Assembly (NCBI RefSeq): GCF_008629675.1
Contig: NZ_VWOX01000010.1
Coordinates: forward strand, 281,787-345,786
DNA: 64,000 bases
Direction: 5' to 3'
Source of the DNA: Roseiconus nitratireducens
GTDB taxonomy: Bacteria; Planctomycetota; Planctomycetia; Pirellulales; Pirellulaceae
A program made the translations under genes and the position numbers. Numbering within the stretch: position 1 is the first letter of the stretch; each line of letters opens with the position of its first letter. Of this stretch, positions 49,806 through 58,485 are shown in pieces. The notes beneath the pieces were generated by a model. The model had not been told where the DNA came from, made no database searches, and saw only the letters and a list, made by a program, of their open reading frames with translations.

Positions 49806-51168
49806 CCGCAGGATCGTCGAACGATGTTTCCTCATGAACCTCGATCGCCGCGAAGATCGACTCAAGGAATGGCTGCAACAACTCCCCGATCCCTGGCCGT
49901 TCCCGCAACCCGAACGCTTCGCCGCGATCGACGGCCGGCGATGCGCGACTCCGCCTCAGTGGAAAGCCGGTAACGGTGCATGGGGCTGTTACCGCTCGCA
50001 TTGCCTCATCCTCGAAAAGTGTCTGATCGAAGGCATCGACTCGTACGTGGTCTTTGAAGACGACGCCGGGTTCGTCGAAGACTTCGCCGACCGTCTGCAA
50101 CAATACGCCGATGAGCTGCCTGCCGACTGGGGACTCGCTTACCTCGGCGGCCAACACCTGTTCGCCGGCAAGCATCCGCCGCAACGAATCAGCGAACACG
50201 TCTACCGTCCTTACAACGTCAATCGCACCCACGCCTTCATGGTCCGCGGTCGTGAGAACATGAAAGTTCTTTACCGGCACCTTCATTGGAACGAGTGGCA
50301 ACAGCGGCACCACATCGATCACCACCTCGGCCGGCTAACCCAGCGTCGCTACCAAGCCCTCGTGCAAGGTAAGAACATCGACAAAGAATCGATCGCCGTC
50401 TACACGCCCGATCGATGGATGGTCGGCCAGCTTCCTACCAAGTCCAACATCTGCGGACGCAAGTGGGAACAAACCCGCTTCTTCAACGACGCCAAGAACG
50501 CCGACCACAGCGACTCGCCCTTCTTCGCCGTTCTCGGACCGCACCGATCCGGCACCTCCTGCGTCGCGATGGTCATGCATCACCTCGGCGTCCACTTGGG
50601 CAACCAACTTTCCGGCTACGAAGCGACCGGCGGAGGCGAAGCGGTCGGCCTGGCCCAACTCTGCGAAAGCGCCATGCGATTCCCGGCGATCGATCCCGCC
50701 TGGCCCGATCACCAACTCGTGCAAAAGCTGAAGTCTTGGATCGTCCAACGAAAAGCCGAAGCGAACCGCGATAAAACCGTCGCCGCCGGCAAATACCCGC
50801 ACCTCTGTCGCTTCGTCAGACAACTCCACGAAGCCCTCGGCGATTCGCTGCGAATCATCTCCGTCAACCGCGACATCGAAGCGTCGATCCGCAGCCTGAA
50901 GTCACGATCCGAAAAGCATCGAGGCCAATGGTTCGCCGCGACCGACGAAGATTGCGAACGCTTGCAACGCAGTCTTCTCGAACACCGCGACGCCTTCATC
51001 GCCTCGCATCCCGAAGTCCCCGTCTTCCACATCGACTTCAGCGAACTGACCACTTACCCCGAGGAAGTGATCAACAACCTGATCGAGTTCCTCGGCATCG
51101 AACCGACCGCTGAAGAGATCGCGGCAGCAATCGACCACGTCAATCCCCAACTTCGTAAGCACGGATGA
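49792..51168 (+). CDS. GT25-type glycosyltransferase fused to a sulfotransferase (copy 1)
   Basis: This 458-residue protein has two domains. Residues 1 to about 240 resemble family-25 glycosyltransferases (RRIVERCFLMNLDRREDRL, 'NGAWGCYRSHCLILEKCL', 'YVVFEDDAGFVEDF', 'WGLAYLGGQHLF'). The remainder is a PAPS-dependent sulfotransferase with the 5'-phosphosulfate loop 'FAVLGPHRSGTSCVAMVM' and the 3'-phosphate segment 'RIISVNRDIEASIRSLKSR'. It would add and sulfate a sugar, or sulfate a neighbouring glycan. ATG 49792 overlaps the upstream gene by 14 bases. It is clearly paralogous to the gene at 61236. Confidence 0.85.
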   Translation: MITRDRRIVERCFLMNLDRREDRLKEWLQQLPDPWPFPQPERFAAIDGRRCATPPQWKAGNGAWGCYRSHCLILEKCLIEGIDSYVVFEDDAGFVEDFADRLQQYADELPADWGLAYLGGQHLFAGKHPPQRISEHVYRPYNVNRTHAFMVRGRENMKVLYRHLHWNEWQQRHHIDHHLGRLTQRRYQALVQGKNIDKESIAVYTPDRWMVGQLPTKSNICGRKWEQTRFFNDAKNADHSDSPFFAVLGPHRSGTSCVAMVMHHLGVHLGNQLSGYEATGGGEAVGLAQLCESAMRFPAIDPAWPDHQLVQKLKSWIVQRKAEANRDKTVAAGKYPHLCRFVRQLHEALGDSLRIISVNRDIEASIRSLKSRSEKHRGQWFAATDEDCERLQRSLLEHRDAFIASHPEVPVFHIDFSELTTYPEEVINNLIEFLGIEPTAEEIAAAIDHVNPQLRKHG

Positions 51169-51881
51169 GCCGGTACCCCAAGCCAACGGAAGAACTCGGC
51201 GTGATGTACATCGCGATCGGTGGTCGATCGTTGTGGCAGCTTCGCCGCTCCCTGTTATCTCTTCGGCATCATTGCCCAAACGTCCCCGTCGCGTTGTTTA
51301 CCGACCAACCGGCCGACACGTGCCCGGACGTTGAATATCGCTTCGATGTCAAAGCGATTGGCGGGTATCAAGTCAAACCTCGTTTCATTCCATGGTTACC
51401 ATTTGATCGCACGGTCTACCTCGATGCCGACACAGTGGTGCTCAAACCCTCGGCGATCGCACCCGCCGGTTTGTTAACCGAGCGATTCGGCTACGAAGCG
51501 AGCTATGTTCACGGCGTTTCCAGACGCTGCGACCAGGTCGGAATCTGCGGTGTCCCATCGATGAACTCTGGCGTCGTCATGCTTCGCAAGTGTCAACGCG
51601 TACTTGATGCCTTGGCTTATTGGCGACGCATCTACCGTGGCGGCAACGACGAAGTCTTGCTGACGAAGGCACTCCTGCGTCATGCGGTCCCCAGTTACAT
51701 CTTGCCGGCTGAATGGAACTGCAGAAACCGCGAGCAAGTTCGTCATTACTCCGCCATCCGCATCACGCACCATCGGCCCGTTTTGCGATTAGTTCAAGCC
51801 GATGGATCGGTCCCGGGCGATTTGCTCAAGCAATGGTGGGAAGGCAGCGTCAAAAAACCAGATGGAAAAGATGAGCCATGA
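51165..51881 (+). CDS. GT8-like glycosyltransferase
   Basis: The 238-residue nucleotide-sugar transferase has 'VMYIAIGGRSLWQLRRSLLS', the metal-binding DXD in 'DRTVYLDADTVVLKPS', 'VPSMNSGVVMLRKCQRVLDA' and 'GNDEVLLTKALLRH'. GT8/GT-A fold; donor unknown. It is coupled to both neighbours by ATGA overlaps. Confidence 0.82.
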   Translation: MSRYPKPTEELGVMYIAIGGRSLWQLRRSLLSLRHHCPNVPVALFTDQPADTCPDVEYRFDVKAIGGYQVKPRFIPWLPFDRTVYLDADTVVLKPSAIAPAGLLTERFGYEASYVHGVSRRCDQVGICGVPSMNSGVVMLRKCQRVLDALAYWRRIYRGGNDEVLLTKALLRHAVPSYILPAEWNCRNREQVRHYSAIRITHHRPVLRLVQADGSVPGDLLKQWWEGSVKKPDGKDEP

Positions 51882-52624
51882 CAATCCAACTGTCTGACAC
51901 CACATTCTGCATCAAGACCATCCATCGCCCGTGGTCCTGCCACCGCTTGGTCGAGTCGTTGTGCAAGCACATCGTCGAACCCAACATCATCGTCGTCGAT
52001 GATGGACAACCTGAACGTCGATTCCTCCCTGCCTATCCCGAAACCGCCGCTAAGTGCCAAGTCATTCACCCGGCACAAGTCGACGTCGGCGTCGGAGTCG
52101 GCCGCAATATCGCCGTTGAAGCGGTCACCACCGAGTTCATGTTCTTGCTCGACGATGACCACGTCGTCACACCGAACCTCAACCTCGACAAGCTTATCGA
52201 TCGGTTCACCAAACTCGACATCGACATCTTCGGTGTCCGCCAAGGAGCCGGCGGTCGGCCGACGATGCTTTCACCGCTAATGAACGGCAAGCGGATCTGG
52301 ATGCATCGCGGCGAGATCAAACGCAATGGCTACGTCGCCTGGTGCCACATGTCATCCAACGCGTTCCTTGCCCGCACCGAAACGATCCGGAGTCTTCGCT
52401 GGGATGAAGAGCTCAAAACCTTCGAGCACTGGGAGTTCTTCTACCGAGCCAAACTCGCCGAGTTGAAAGTTGCTGTCGCGGGCGACTGTTTCGTCAAACA
52501 CGCTCACGTCGAATCCGCCGACTATCGAGTCCTTCGCCAGCGTTCCAAGTTCCGCTCGATGGGACTTCGCAAACACGGATTCCAGTCGATGCGACTACCG
52601 GGCGGAGGAGTCGTGCGTGCCTAA
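51878..52624 (+). CDS. GT2-family glycosyltransferase (paralog 1)
   Basis: The 248-residue GT-A transferase has 'TTFCIKTIHRPWSCHRLVES', 'IIVVDDGQPERR', the DXD-type LLDDDHVV, and a late 'FEHWEFFYRAKLAELKVAVA' with acceptor-site Glu/His. It is a paralog of the gene at 53188 ('TFCIKTIHRP', 'DDDH', 'EEHWDFFWR'). It ends convergently, overlapping the DinB-like gene by 4 bases. Confidence 0.86.
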   Translation: MTIQLSDTTFCIKTIHRPWSCHRLVESLCKHIVEPNIIVVDDGQPERRFLPAYPETAAKCQVIHPAQVDVGVGVGRNIAVEAVTTEFMFLLDDDHVVTPNLNLDKLIDRFTKLDIDIFGVRQGAGGRPTMLSPLMNGKRIWMHRGEIKRNGYVAWCHMSSNAFLARTETIRSLRWDEELKTFEHWEFFYRAKLAELKVAVAGDCFVKHAHVESADYRVLRQRSKFRSMGLRKHGFQSMRLPGGGVVRA

Positions 52625-53166
52625 GTGCCCTCACGGGCCATCGTGATCATCATCGGATCGGGCAATTCGCTGGAACCCAACTGTCGGAGCATGTTGATCA
52701 ACTGAGCCGACGTGTAGTGAGCATGCGTGCAAACGTGCAACAGAATGTCCATCAATGATGTCGCTCGTCGCTGACCGCCAACGGAACTCGTGCTGACCTT
52801 GAAGATTTGCTTTGCCAGGTCAATCGGTTGCAACTCCGACAGAAACGTTTCCCAGCGCGCGTCTAGCTCAGACCATCGTGCTCGCAGGTCCTCGAAAGAA
52901 CGCACGCTATCCTCCGCTAGTTGATTGCCCACCAACTCGTCAGGTAAATCACCGGGCATCACCGGGCTCTCGTTTCCCAAGACCGTCTCGAGCCAAACGT
53001 ACTCGGCTCCCATCAAGTGGAGCAGTGTTTGCCAAACCGAACCCTGACCGATCTCGAATGGGGCTCGAAGTTGCTCAACAGAGAGTTCGGAAGCAGCAGA
53101 TAGCAGCTTGGCGTTCACCCAGCATCGATGTTGATGCATTCGGCGAATGGGAACAACAGCGTCCAC
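52621..53166 (-). CDS. DinB-family protein, antisense inside the glycan cluster
   Basis: The 181-residue four-helix-bundle protein of the DinB/YfiT type has 'VDAVVPIRRMHQHRCWVNAK', 'GSVWQTLLHLMGAEYVWLET' and 'LMDILLHVCTHAHYTSAQLI'. Three His positions (HL, and H-x3-H near the end) are typical metal ligands. DinB-like enzymes act as thiol-dependent transferases (bacillithiol or mycothiol). The GTG 53166 has GGGAGAG upstream. It diverges from the GT2 gene at 53188 by 21 bases. Confidence 0.82.
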   Translation of the reverse strand: MDAVVPIRRMHQHRCWVNAKLLSAASELSVEQLRAPFEIGQGSVWQTLLHLMGAEYVWLETVLGNESPVMPGDLPDELVGNQLAEDSVRSFEDLRARWSELDARWETFLSELQPIDLAKQIFKVSTSSVGGQRRATSLMDILLHVCTHAHYTSAQLINMLRQLGSSELPDPMMITMAREGT

Positions 53167-53187
53167 GATCAACTCTCCCAACAAAGC

Positions 53188-53904
53188 ATGATGTTCGAAA
53201 CGGTCACATTCTGCATCAAAACGATTCACCGTCCACGGTGCTGCGCCGCGCTGATTCGAAGCATTCACAAGCACTACGGCGATAACCGGCCAAGGATTCA
53301 CGTTCTTGATGACGGAAAGCCGGAACTTCGATTCTCCGTGAACTGTCCCGATGAGGCCACCATGGTCGATCGTTTGATCGAAACCGAATTTGACATTGGA
53401 TTGTCGGCCGGTCGCAATCAGCTTCTCGATCTCGGTGACTCTCCTATCGCCGTATTCGCTGACGACGACCACCTTATCACCGAACGAACTCGTCTGCCTG
53501 ACTTGGTGCGCAAACTCAATGAGCATCACGATCTCGACTTACTGGCCGGCCTCTCCAACAACCAAGAGCGACCCAAGCTTCTGCGAGTCGACGGCAAACG
53601 ACTGCGGATCCCGCACGGTCACTACAAACAACGAGGCTCGATTCGTTGGTGCCACTACGTCGGCAATTGCTTTGTGGCCTACCGCGACATTCTGCAAGCG
53701 ATCCGCTGGGACGAATCGCTCAAAGTTGAAGAGCACTGGGACTTCTTCTGGCGGTGCAAGATCGCCGGCGTCAACGTCGCCTGCGATGTCTCTCATTCAT
53801 TCAAGCACGAACACATTGACCCACCGGGATACCAGCGTCGTCGACCCGGATTCCAACAAGCCGCACTTCGTAAACACGGACTGGAGCGAGTGATTTGGCG
53901 ATGA
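53188..53904 (+). CDS. GT2-family glycosyltransferase (paralog 2)
   Basis: The 238-residue transferase has 'TFCIKTIHRPRCCAALIRSI', 'IHVLDDGKPELRF', 'FADDDHLITE', 'IRWCHYVGNCFVAYRDILQA' and 'EEHWDFFWRCKIAGVNVA'. It is the sister of the gene at 51878. Two adjacent ATGs (53188, 53191) could start it. The stop overlaps the radical SAM start. Confidence 0.86.
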   Translation: MMFETVTFCIKTIHRPRCCAALIRSIHKHYGDNRPRIHVLDDGKPELRFSVNCPDEATMVDRLIETEFDIGLSAGRNQLLDLGDSPIAVFADDDHLITERTRLPDLVRKLNEHHDLDLLAGLSNNQERPKLLRVDGKRLRIPHGHYKQRGSIRWCHYVGNCFVAYRDILQAIRWDESLKVEEHWDFFWRCKIAGVNVACDVSHSFKHEHIDPPGYQRRRPGFQQAALRKHGLERVIWR

Positions 53905-54707
53905 TCGAACTACCCGCATTGGAATACCACTTGGCCCACGGCTGCAATCTCTCGTGCCAACAATGCAGCCACTATTCGAATCATCATCTCGCCGGCGCGA
54001 TGCCGACAGTCGAGCAAGCTGACACCGACCATTCCAAGTGGTCCCATCGTTTGAAGCCTCGGCGGTTTGCTTTGCTCGGGGGTGAGCCGCTGTTGAATCC
54101 AAACGTAATTCAACACATCCAGCTTGCACGTCAGCACTGGGCCGGAAGCAAACTGATGCTGGTCACCAACGGCTTTTTCCTTCATCGGTACCCGGAACTA
54201 CCCGCGGTCTTGCTGGAAACCGATTGCAGGCTCGAGGTGAGTCAGCACGGTACGCATGACGAATACGTGAAGCGCTTTCGCGAAGTAGAACAGTTCGTTT
54301 GGCGATGGCGAGAACAGCATCCAGGTATCCAGATCAAGATCCGAAAATCACATCGCGGTTGGATGCGTCAGTACAACATCCAGAACGGCAAGCCGGTTCC
54401 GTTCGATTCAAAACCAGCCGCAGCCTACCGCGTCTGCATGCAAAGGACGTGCACGCAGCTCTTTCGATCGATGTTGTTTAAGTGCCCGGCCCTTGCCTAC
54501 TTCAGTCAACTGGAATCCAAACTGAAGCTGCACGACCTTCCGCAGTGGCAACTCTTCCGCGACTACCAAGCCTGCCCGCCGGCCGCCAGCAGCGACGAAG
54601 TCCGACAGTTCTTGCAAACCAAATCCATCCCACAGTGCGGTCTCTGCCCATCGCGCCGCACCAAGTTCGTTCACCCCAACCCGCTGCAACGGAGTGCCCT
54701 ACGATGA
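53901..54707 (+). CDS. Radical SAM enzyme of the glycan cluster
   Basis: The 268-residue protein has the CX3CX2C cluster motif C15-C19-C22 (HGCNLSCQQCSHYSNHH), 'FALLGGEPLLNPNVIQHIQL' and 'LMLVTNGFFL'. Later Cys clusters ('YRVCMQRTCTQ', 'FKCPALAYF', 'IPQCGLCPSRRTKF') may bind an auxiliary cluster. Radical SAM enzymes in glycosylation loci modify sugars or peptides; the substrate here is unknown. ATG 53901 overlaps the upstream stop. Confidence 0.88.
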   Translation: MIELPALEYHLAHGCNLSCQQCSHYSNHHLAGAMPTVEQADTDHSKWSHRLKPRRFALLGGEPLLNPNVIQHIQLARQHWAGSKLMLVTNGFFLHRYPELPAVLLETDCRLEVSQHGTHDEYVKRFREVEQFVWRWREQHPGIQIKIRKSHRGWMRQYNIQNGKPVPFDSKPAAAYRVCMQRTCTQLFRSMLFKCPALAYFSQLESKLKLHDLPQWQLFRDYQACPPAASSDEVRQFLQTKSIPQCGLCPSRRTKFVHPNPLQRSALR

Positions 54708-55108
54708 CACCGCATGATCCTTACCATCCTGAGCTGCCGCCGCCACCATTCGTCCCACCATTCGATCCACCTGGCAGCCAATCGCCTTACGTCCCCGAAG
54801 GCAGCTCCACCGACGACGACAGCGACGAAGGTGACGAATCCACCACCGCCAGTACCAGCGACGACCTCGGCCCACGACCCGATTGGTGGCCCAAGGATTG
54901 GCCCTGGCCGCCCGAACCCGAAGAGCCAACGGTCATCGAGTCACCTCCGCCGATTCACACCTGGCCCCGCCTACCGCCCGACCATCCATACCACGTCCCG
55001 CCAGGATATTCAGCGCCGGACAATCTTCCCCCCGGCCACCCGGGTGAAGCCTATCCTGGCATGCCCGACTACCCCGTCATACATCCAGGCGACTGGGGCG
55101 AGGACTGA
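54704..55108 (+). CDS. Proline-rich acidic protein with in-frame continuation past a TGA
   Basis: The 134-residue low-complexity protein is rich in Pro, Asp, Ser, Tyr and Trp ('YHPELPPPPFVPPFDPPGSQ', 'STDDDSDEGDESTTASTSDD', 'YPGMPDYPVIHPGDWGED'). After the TGA at 55106-55108 the same frame continues for 16 codons as 'SRYPGILDDWPPGDED' and then TAA (55157-55159), matching the repeat style before the stop. Either a nonsense mutation removed the tail or the TGA is read through. It could be a structural substrate of the surrounding enzymes. The start overlaps the radical SAM stop (ATGA). Confidence 0.65.
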   Translation: MTPHDPYHPELPPPPFVPPFDPPGSQSPYVPEGSSTDDDSDEGDESTTASTSDDLGPRPDWWPKDWPWPPEPEEPTVIESPPPIHTWPRLPPDHPYHVPPGYSAPDNLPPGHPGEAYPGMPDYPVIHPGDWGED

Positions 55109-55331
55109 AGTCGCTACCCCGGCATCCTGGACGATTGGCCGCCAGGCGACGAAGACTAAGCCGGTTTCCACTGGTGAAAAAACATGACCCATGCGATGCC
55201 ATTTCGCGTGGGTTTTCTTTTTAGGACCGGAAACCGTCCAGAGTCGTTCCTCAGGTCCACTGCTTCGAAGCATAGAAACCACGCTCGCTGCAGAGTTTGT
55301 GGCAGTCATCGAAAAACGGAGATTGATGCTA

Positions 55332-56342
55332 ATGAAGTCAACAAAGAAAGTGATTGCCGTTTTGGATCTTCCTCCTGAACGGGCACCAAACCGAGTTCGC
55401 CAAAGCTACGCAGCAGCGGCAAAGCGATGGGGAGCCGAATTGCACTGGATCAAGAACAACATCCAACCTTGGCACCCCTTCTGGCAAAAGATGCTCGTTT
55501 GTGGGCATGTGTCCAACGAATTTGGTCCATCGCAGGTGCTGCAACTCGACAACGATATGCTGATCCGAAGCGATTGTCCGTCTCCGTTTTCCCTGATTGG
55601 CCCGGGTCAGTTTGGAATCGTAGCTGAGCGTCAGTGTGCCCAGAATCGGTTGGACCGTGGCGGATGGCACCGTCGTGCTCATTCGATCTGGTCACGGCGG
55701 TGCGGCGTCAAGCCAGCACCCACGTGGATCCATCCCAATGGCGGACTCTATCTCTATCGCACGGAAGAGTTCAACGCGATGTTCGAGACGATCGCTGACT
55801 ACATTCATCGAACGAATGCGTCCATCGACCTCGGGCCAGACGAGTCGCTCATTATCAATCAGCTGTGGAACAGCTTTCCTCAATCTGTCACTTTTATACC
55901 GGGCGATTTCAATGTCAGCATGACACAAGCCCCTGATTGGGCGAGAAACCCGATCATGCAGTCTTTCATCTACCATTTCATCCGCAAGTCAAAAAAGCAC
56001 ATCGAAAATTGCGAGTGGCAACGGCAAGACCCGCTTCAGTTGCCCTACTCGCAGAACCAGCGATCCAAGAAGCTCATTGCGGCTTGGAAGGACAGTCCAC
56101 CGGCCCATTACGACATGGGTGAAATCCTTCGTGTCGAACCCGTTGCAAACTTGCTGGCGGTCTACCCTGAACTGACAGTATCTGGAACTTGGAAGCACGG
56201 TCTAGCGATCAATGAAGATCGATTGACGCCCGATGACGACACAAGCATTCCCTACTTGATGTTGTCAAGGTTCCTGATCAGGCTTGGCGTCAACGCGCGT
56301 CGGTTTCAACTGAATACTGCCGGAAGTCTTGCCAACGACTAG
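55332..56342 (+). CDS. GT8/nucleotide-sugar transferase (paralog of 59588 gene)
   Basis: The 336-residue transferase has 'KKVIAVLDLPPERAPNRVRQ' SY, 'VLQLDNDMLIRSDCPSPF' (DXD-type LDND), 'IHPNGGLYLYRTEEF' and 'DLGPDESLIINQLW'. The minus-strand protein at 59588 shares all four blocks. The ATG at 55332 aligns with the start of that paralog; an in-frame ATG at 55326 is closer to GGAG. The 220-base gap before it holds nothing clear. Confidence 0.82.
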   Translation: MKSTKKVIAVLDLPPERAPNRVRQSYAAAAKRWGAELHWIKNNIQPWHPFWQKMLVCGHVSNEFGPSQVLQLDNDMLIRSDCPSPFSLIGPGQFGIVAERQCAQNRLDRGGWHRRAHSIWSRRCGVKPAPTWIHPNGGLYLYRTEEFNAMFETIADYIHRTNASIDLGPDESLIINQLWNSFPQSVTFIPGDFNVSMTQAPDWARNPIMQSFIYHFIRKSKKHIENCEWQRQDPLQLPYSQNQRSKKLIAAWKDSPPAHYDMGEILRVEPVANLLAVYPELTVSGTWKHGLAINEDRLTPDDDTSIPYLMLSRFLIRLGVNARRFQLNTAGSLAND

Positions 56343-56448
56343 AAAACCCAGCAAACCAACTGTTCAAAACTCGATACCCAAAAACGAAACGCCCGCGGCA
56401 ATCGTTGTCGCGGGCGTTGTTCTTGTCTGTGAGACGCTCAGCAGGAAA

Positions 56449-57045
56449 CTATCTGCCGCAGCGATTGACGCGAAAATATCGTTGCCCGCTGTTGTCAGTC
56501 TTTCCTGGAACAACAATGACGCGTCGAACCTGCATGACCTGAGCCGGATAATGAATCCGACAAATCTGACGAGGTTGTAAGGCTGGTTGGTTCTGTACTA
56601 GACCAACCCTGGATGTTGGGATCCCTGCGAGACTGACGGATCGACTCGAGCGAACTTGCCCGTGATGCAAGCAAACGGGATCCCGACGCACGATCGGCGA
56701 TCCCACATCTTGAGTCATGCCGTCGCTCACTGTCGCAAATCCTGGGTGAGCGACTGGAAATGAGCCAGAGAGTTGATTTGTCATCTGGGATCGCGGAAGA
56801 AGCTTTTCAGCGTTTGAACTGAATGTTCCCGGCACCGGCAACAAGCTCCGATTCGTATCTGGGTAAACAACGACCGAACCCGAAGATTTTGCCGGTGGTG
56901 CGGTTCGTTGATTGCACTACCCCTCGGCAGTGCAACGGCTCGCCGGCCAGACTGGTTCTGCTTCGTCCGGCCAAGTCGCAATGGCTTCACGATTGGCGAT
57001 TGCTGTTACGAGAACAAACGTCGCGAGGATTGTCTTTGCAGCCAT
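56449..57045 (-). pseudogene. Secreted protein ORF interrupted by in-frame TAG
   Basis: ATG 57045, preceded by TTGGAG, starts a signal peptide (MAAKTILATFVLVTAIANRE AIA). After 42 residues an amber codon lies at 56917-56919. The same frame then continues open for about 155 codons to TAG/TAA at 56449, with protein-like content such as 'SVVVYPDTNRSLLPVPGTFS' and 'LSGSFPVAHPGFATVSDGMT'. The simplest reading is a nonsense-mutated gene for an exported phage protein; amber readthrough is possible. Confidence 0.5.
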
Positions 57046-57088
57046 AATTTTCACTCCAAGATGATGATCGTTAAGCACGGGCAGGTCG

Positions 57089-57301
57089 CTACTGACGCGA
57101 TCTGGCCAACTCGGCAACGAGGCTGCGAACCTCTTCTGAATTCGATTCGCGCTCCAGTAGTCGGAGCAGCAACGACCGCGCACGATCATCCTCCAGCATG
57201 GCCAGCAGCCGTGTTCGACGCTCGTTTGGCATGCGTGAGAGGCATTCAATCAAGTCGGGCAGGTACTTCACCAGCATCTCAATGACCAGTTGCCAATTCA
57301 T
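57089..57301 (-). CDS. Small helical hypothetical protein
   Basis: The 70-residue protein (MNWQLVIEMLVKYLPDLIEC..., 'ERRTRLLAMLEDDRARSLLL') is an amphipathic two-helix pattern. Unrecognised. It lies in the minus-strand late block, 52 bases after the peptidase gene. Confidence 0.6.
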   Translation of the reverse strand: MNWQLVIEMLVKYLPDLIECLSRMPNERRTRLLAMLEDDRARSLLLRLLERESNSEEVRSLVAELARSRQ

Positions 57302-57353
57302 TTCAGTTTCCTACTTCGCTTTGGGGGAAAGAACTCTTGACGCGATTTCACCT

Positions 57354-58427
57354 TCAACCGAACAACGGAGAAGGCTTTGGCAGCGTCAATTCGCCAATGG
57401 ACATGCACTCGGCTTGGGGAATCCAGGAGTCGAATAGGCTCAGAGGAATGACGAAGCATCCAGCGGGCAAACCTCGTCCGATCTCGCGATGCGCTCCGGC
57501 ACCCCACGAATTCTTTACAAGCACGAACCAAGTGCCCTTCACCTCGAACACCCCGTAGATGGTCATGTTGTGGTACCAGGTGCCCGACCGACGATAGATC
57601 GTCATCTCATATCGCGAATCGAAGCCCGCCGACGCGAATCCCCAACCGCTGCAAATGTGGCAAGGCTGTTTCAAAACCGTCAGAACATTCATCAGGTCTT
57701 GGCCAGATCGCACCACGACCGACTCAGACATGCGAAACTCGCTGGCGATATCCAAATGCTCGTTGAGCTCATCACGCCGATTGTTACCCCAACTACGAAC
57801 GTCAGACGATTGAGGAAATGGTCCGCGATAACGATCTTTGACTCGATCGCAGGGGAGAACCCCAACCGTCTTGTACGCCCAGATTTGCACCGAACAATAC
57901 GATCCGTCGCCGCGCGAAATCGAGCCAACAAAACGCTCACCGTTCCAAAGGTTTTTGCAGCGACCGGCACCGTAGTGGTAGCCCGTAAACGGCATGGCGT
58001 GATCCCGAAGATTGTTTCCGTCTTCAGTCGACCACCCGACAGGATCTTCGATGTCGCCCTCGTTGAGGATTTCCTGGCTGGCTTTGGCGGCGATTGCGAG
58101 ACCGCCGCCGGCACCGACACAGCTACCAACGCTGCCCTGCGAATGAACGAGCGGTTCTCCGTAGAGCAACTGTTCGCTAGCGTGGAATGACCAGCCGGCG
58201 TCGAACTGGAACATCGAGCGGCAAAGCTGTTCCATGGGTGATTCGGAATCGGCATCAGCCAGCATCAACCGTTTGTCGAGGCTCGAGAAGAACTGCTGGT
58301 CTTCCAATTCAACCCGTTGTCGACGCTCTTTGATCAAACGGTGATTCCCCCAGTCGGTTGGATCACCCCAACCGAGCTGATCGGCATGTTGAGAGTACTG
58401 ACGTTCAATTGGCGTTAAAGATTGCAT
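57354..58427 (-). CDS. Papain-like (C1-type) cysteine peptidase
   Basis: The 357-residue protein has a C1-like catalytic set: 'HSQGSVGSCVGAGGGLAIAA' with nucleophile Cys, 'GTWYHNMTIYGVFEVKGTWF' with His, and VLVKNSWG with the classical Asn-Ser-Trp-Gly. No signal peptide is seen. It lies directly after a holin-like gene in the same orientation, so a lysis or virion-processing role is possible. ATG 58427 follows CGGAGCGAACC. It is the second papain-fold protein of this phage (the other is the lipoprotein at 36689). Confidence 0.82.
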   Translation of the reverse strand: MQSLTPIERQYSQHADQLGWGDPTDWGNHRLIKERRQRVELEDQQFFSSLDKRLMLADADSESPMEQLCRSMFQFDAGWSFHASEQLLYGEPLVHSQGSVGSCVGAGGGLAIAAKASQEILNEGDIEDPVGWSTEDGNNLRDHAMPFTGYHYGAGRCKNLWNGERFVGSISRGDGSYCSVQIWAYKTVGVLPCDRVKDRYRGPFPQSSDVRSWGNNRRDELNEHLDIASEFRMSESVVVRSGQDLMNVLTVLKQPCHICSGWGFASAGFDSRYEMTIYRRSGTWYHNMTIYGVFEVKGTWFVLVKNSWGAGAHREIGRGLPAGCFVIPLSLFDSWIPQAECMSIGELTLPKPSPLFG

Positions 58428-58485
58428 GGTTCGCTCCGGGACAACTTTGATTCGTGGTGGCGTCAAGCGGTTGATGGTTCAAGGG

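Noticed and set aside
46726..56342. Diversity-generating retroelement acting on tail genes
   Set aside because: No reverse transcriptase and no template/variable repeat pair were seen.
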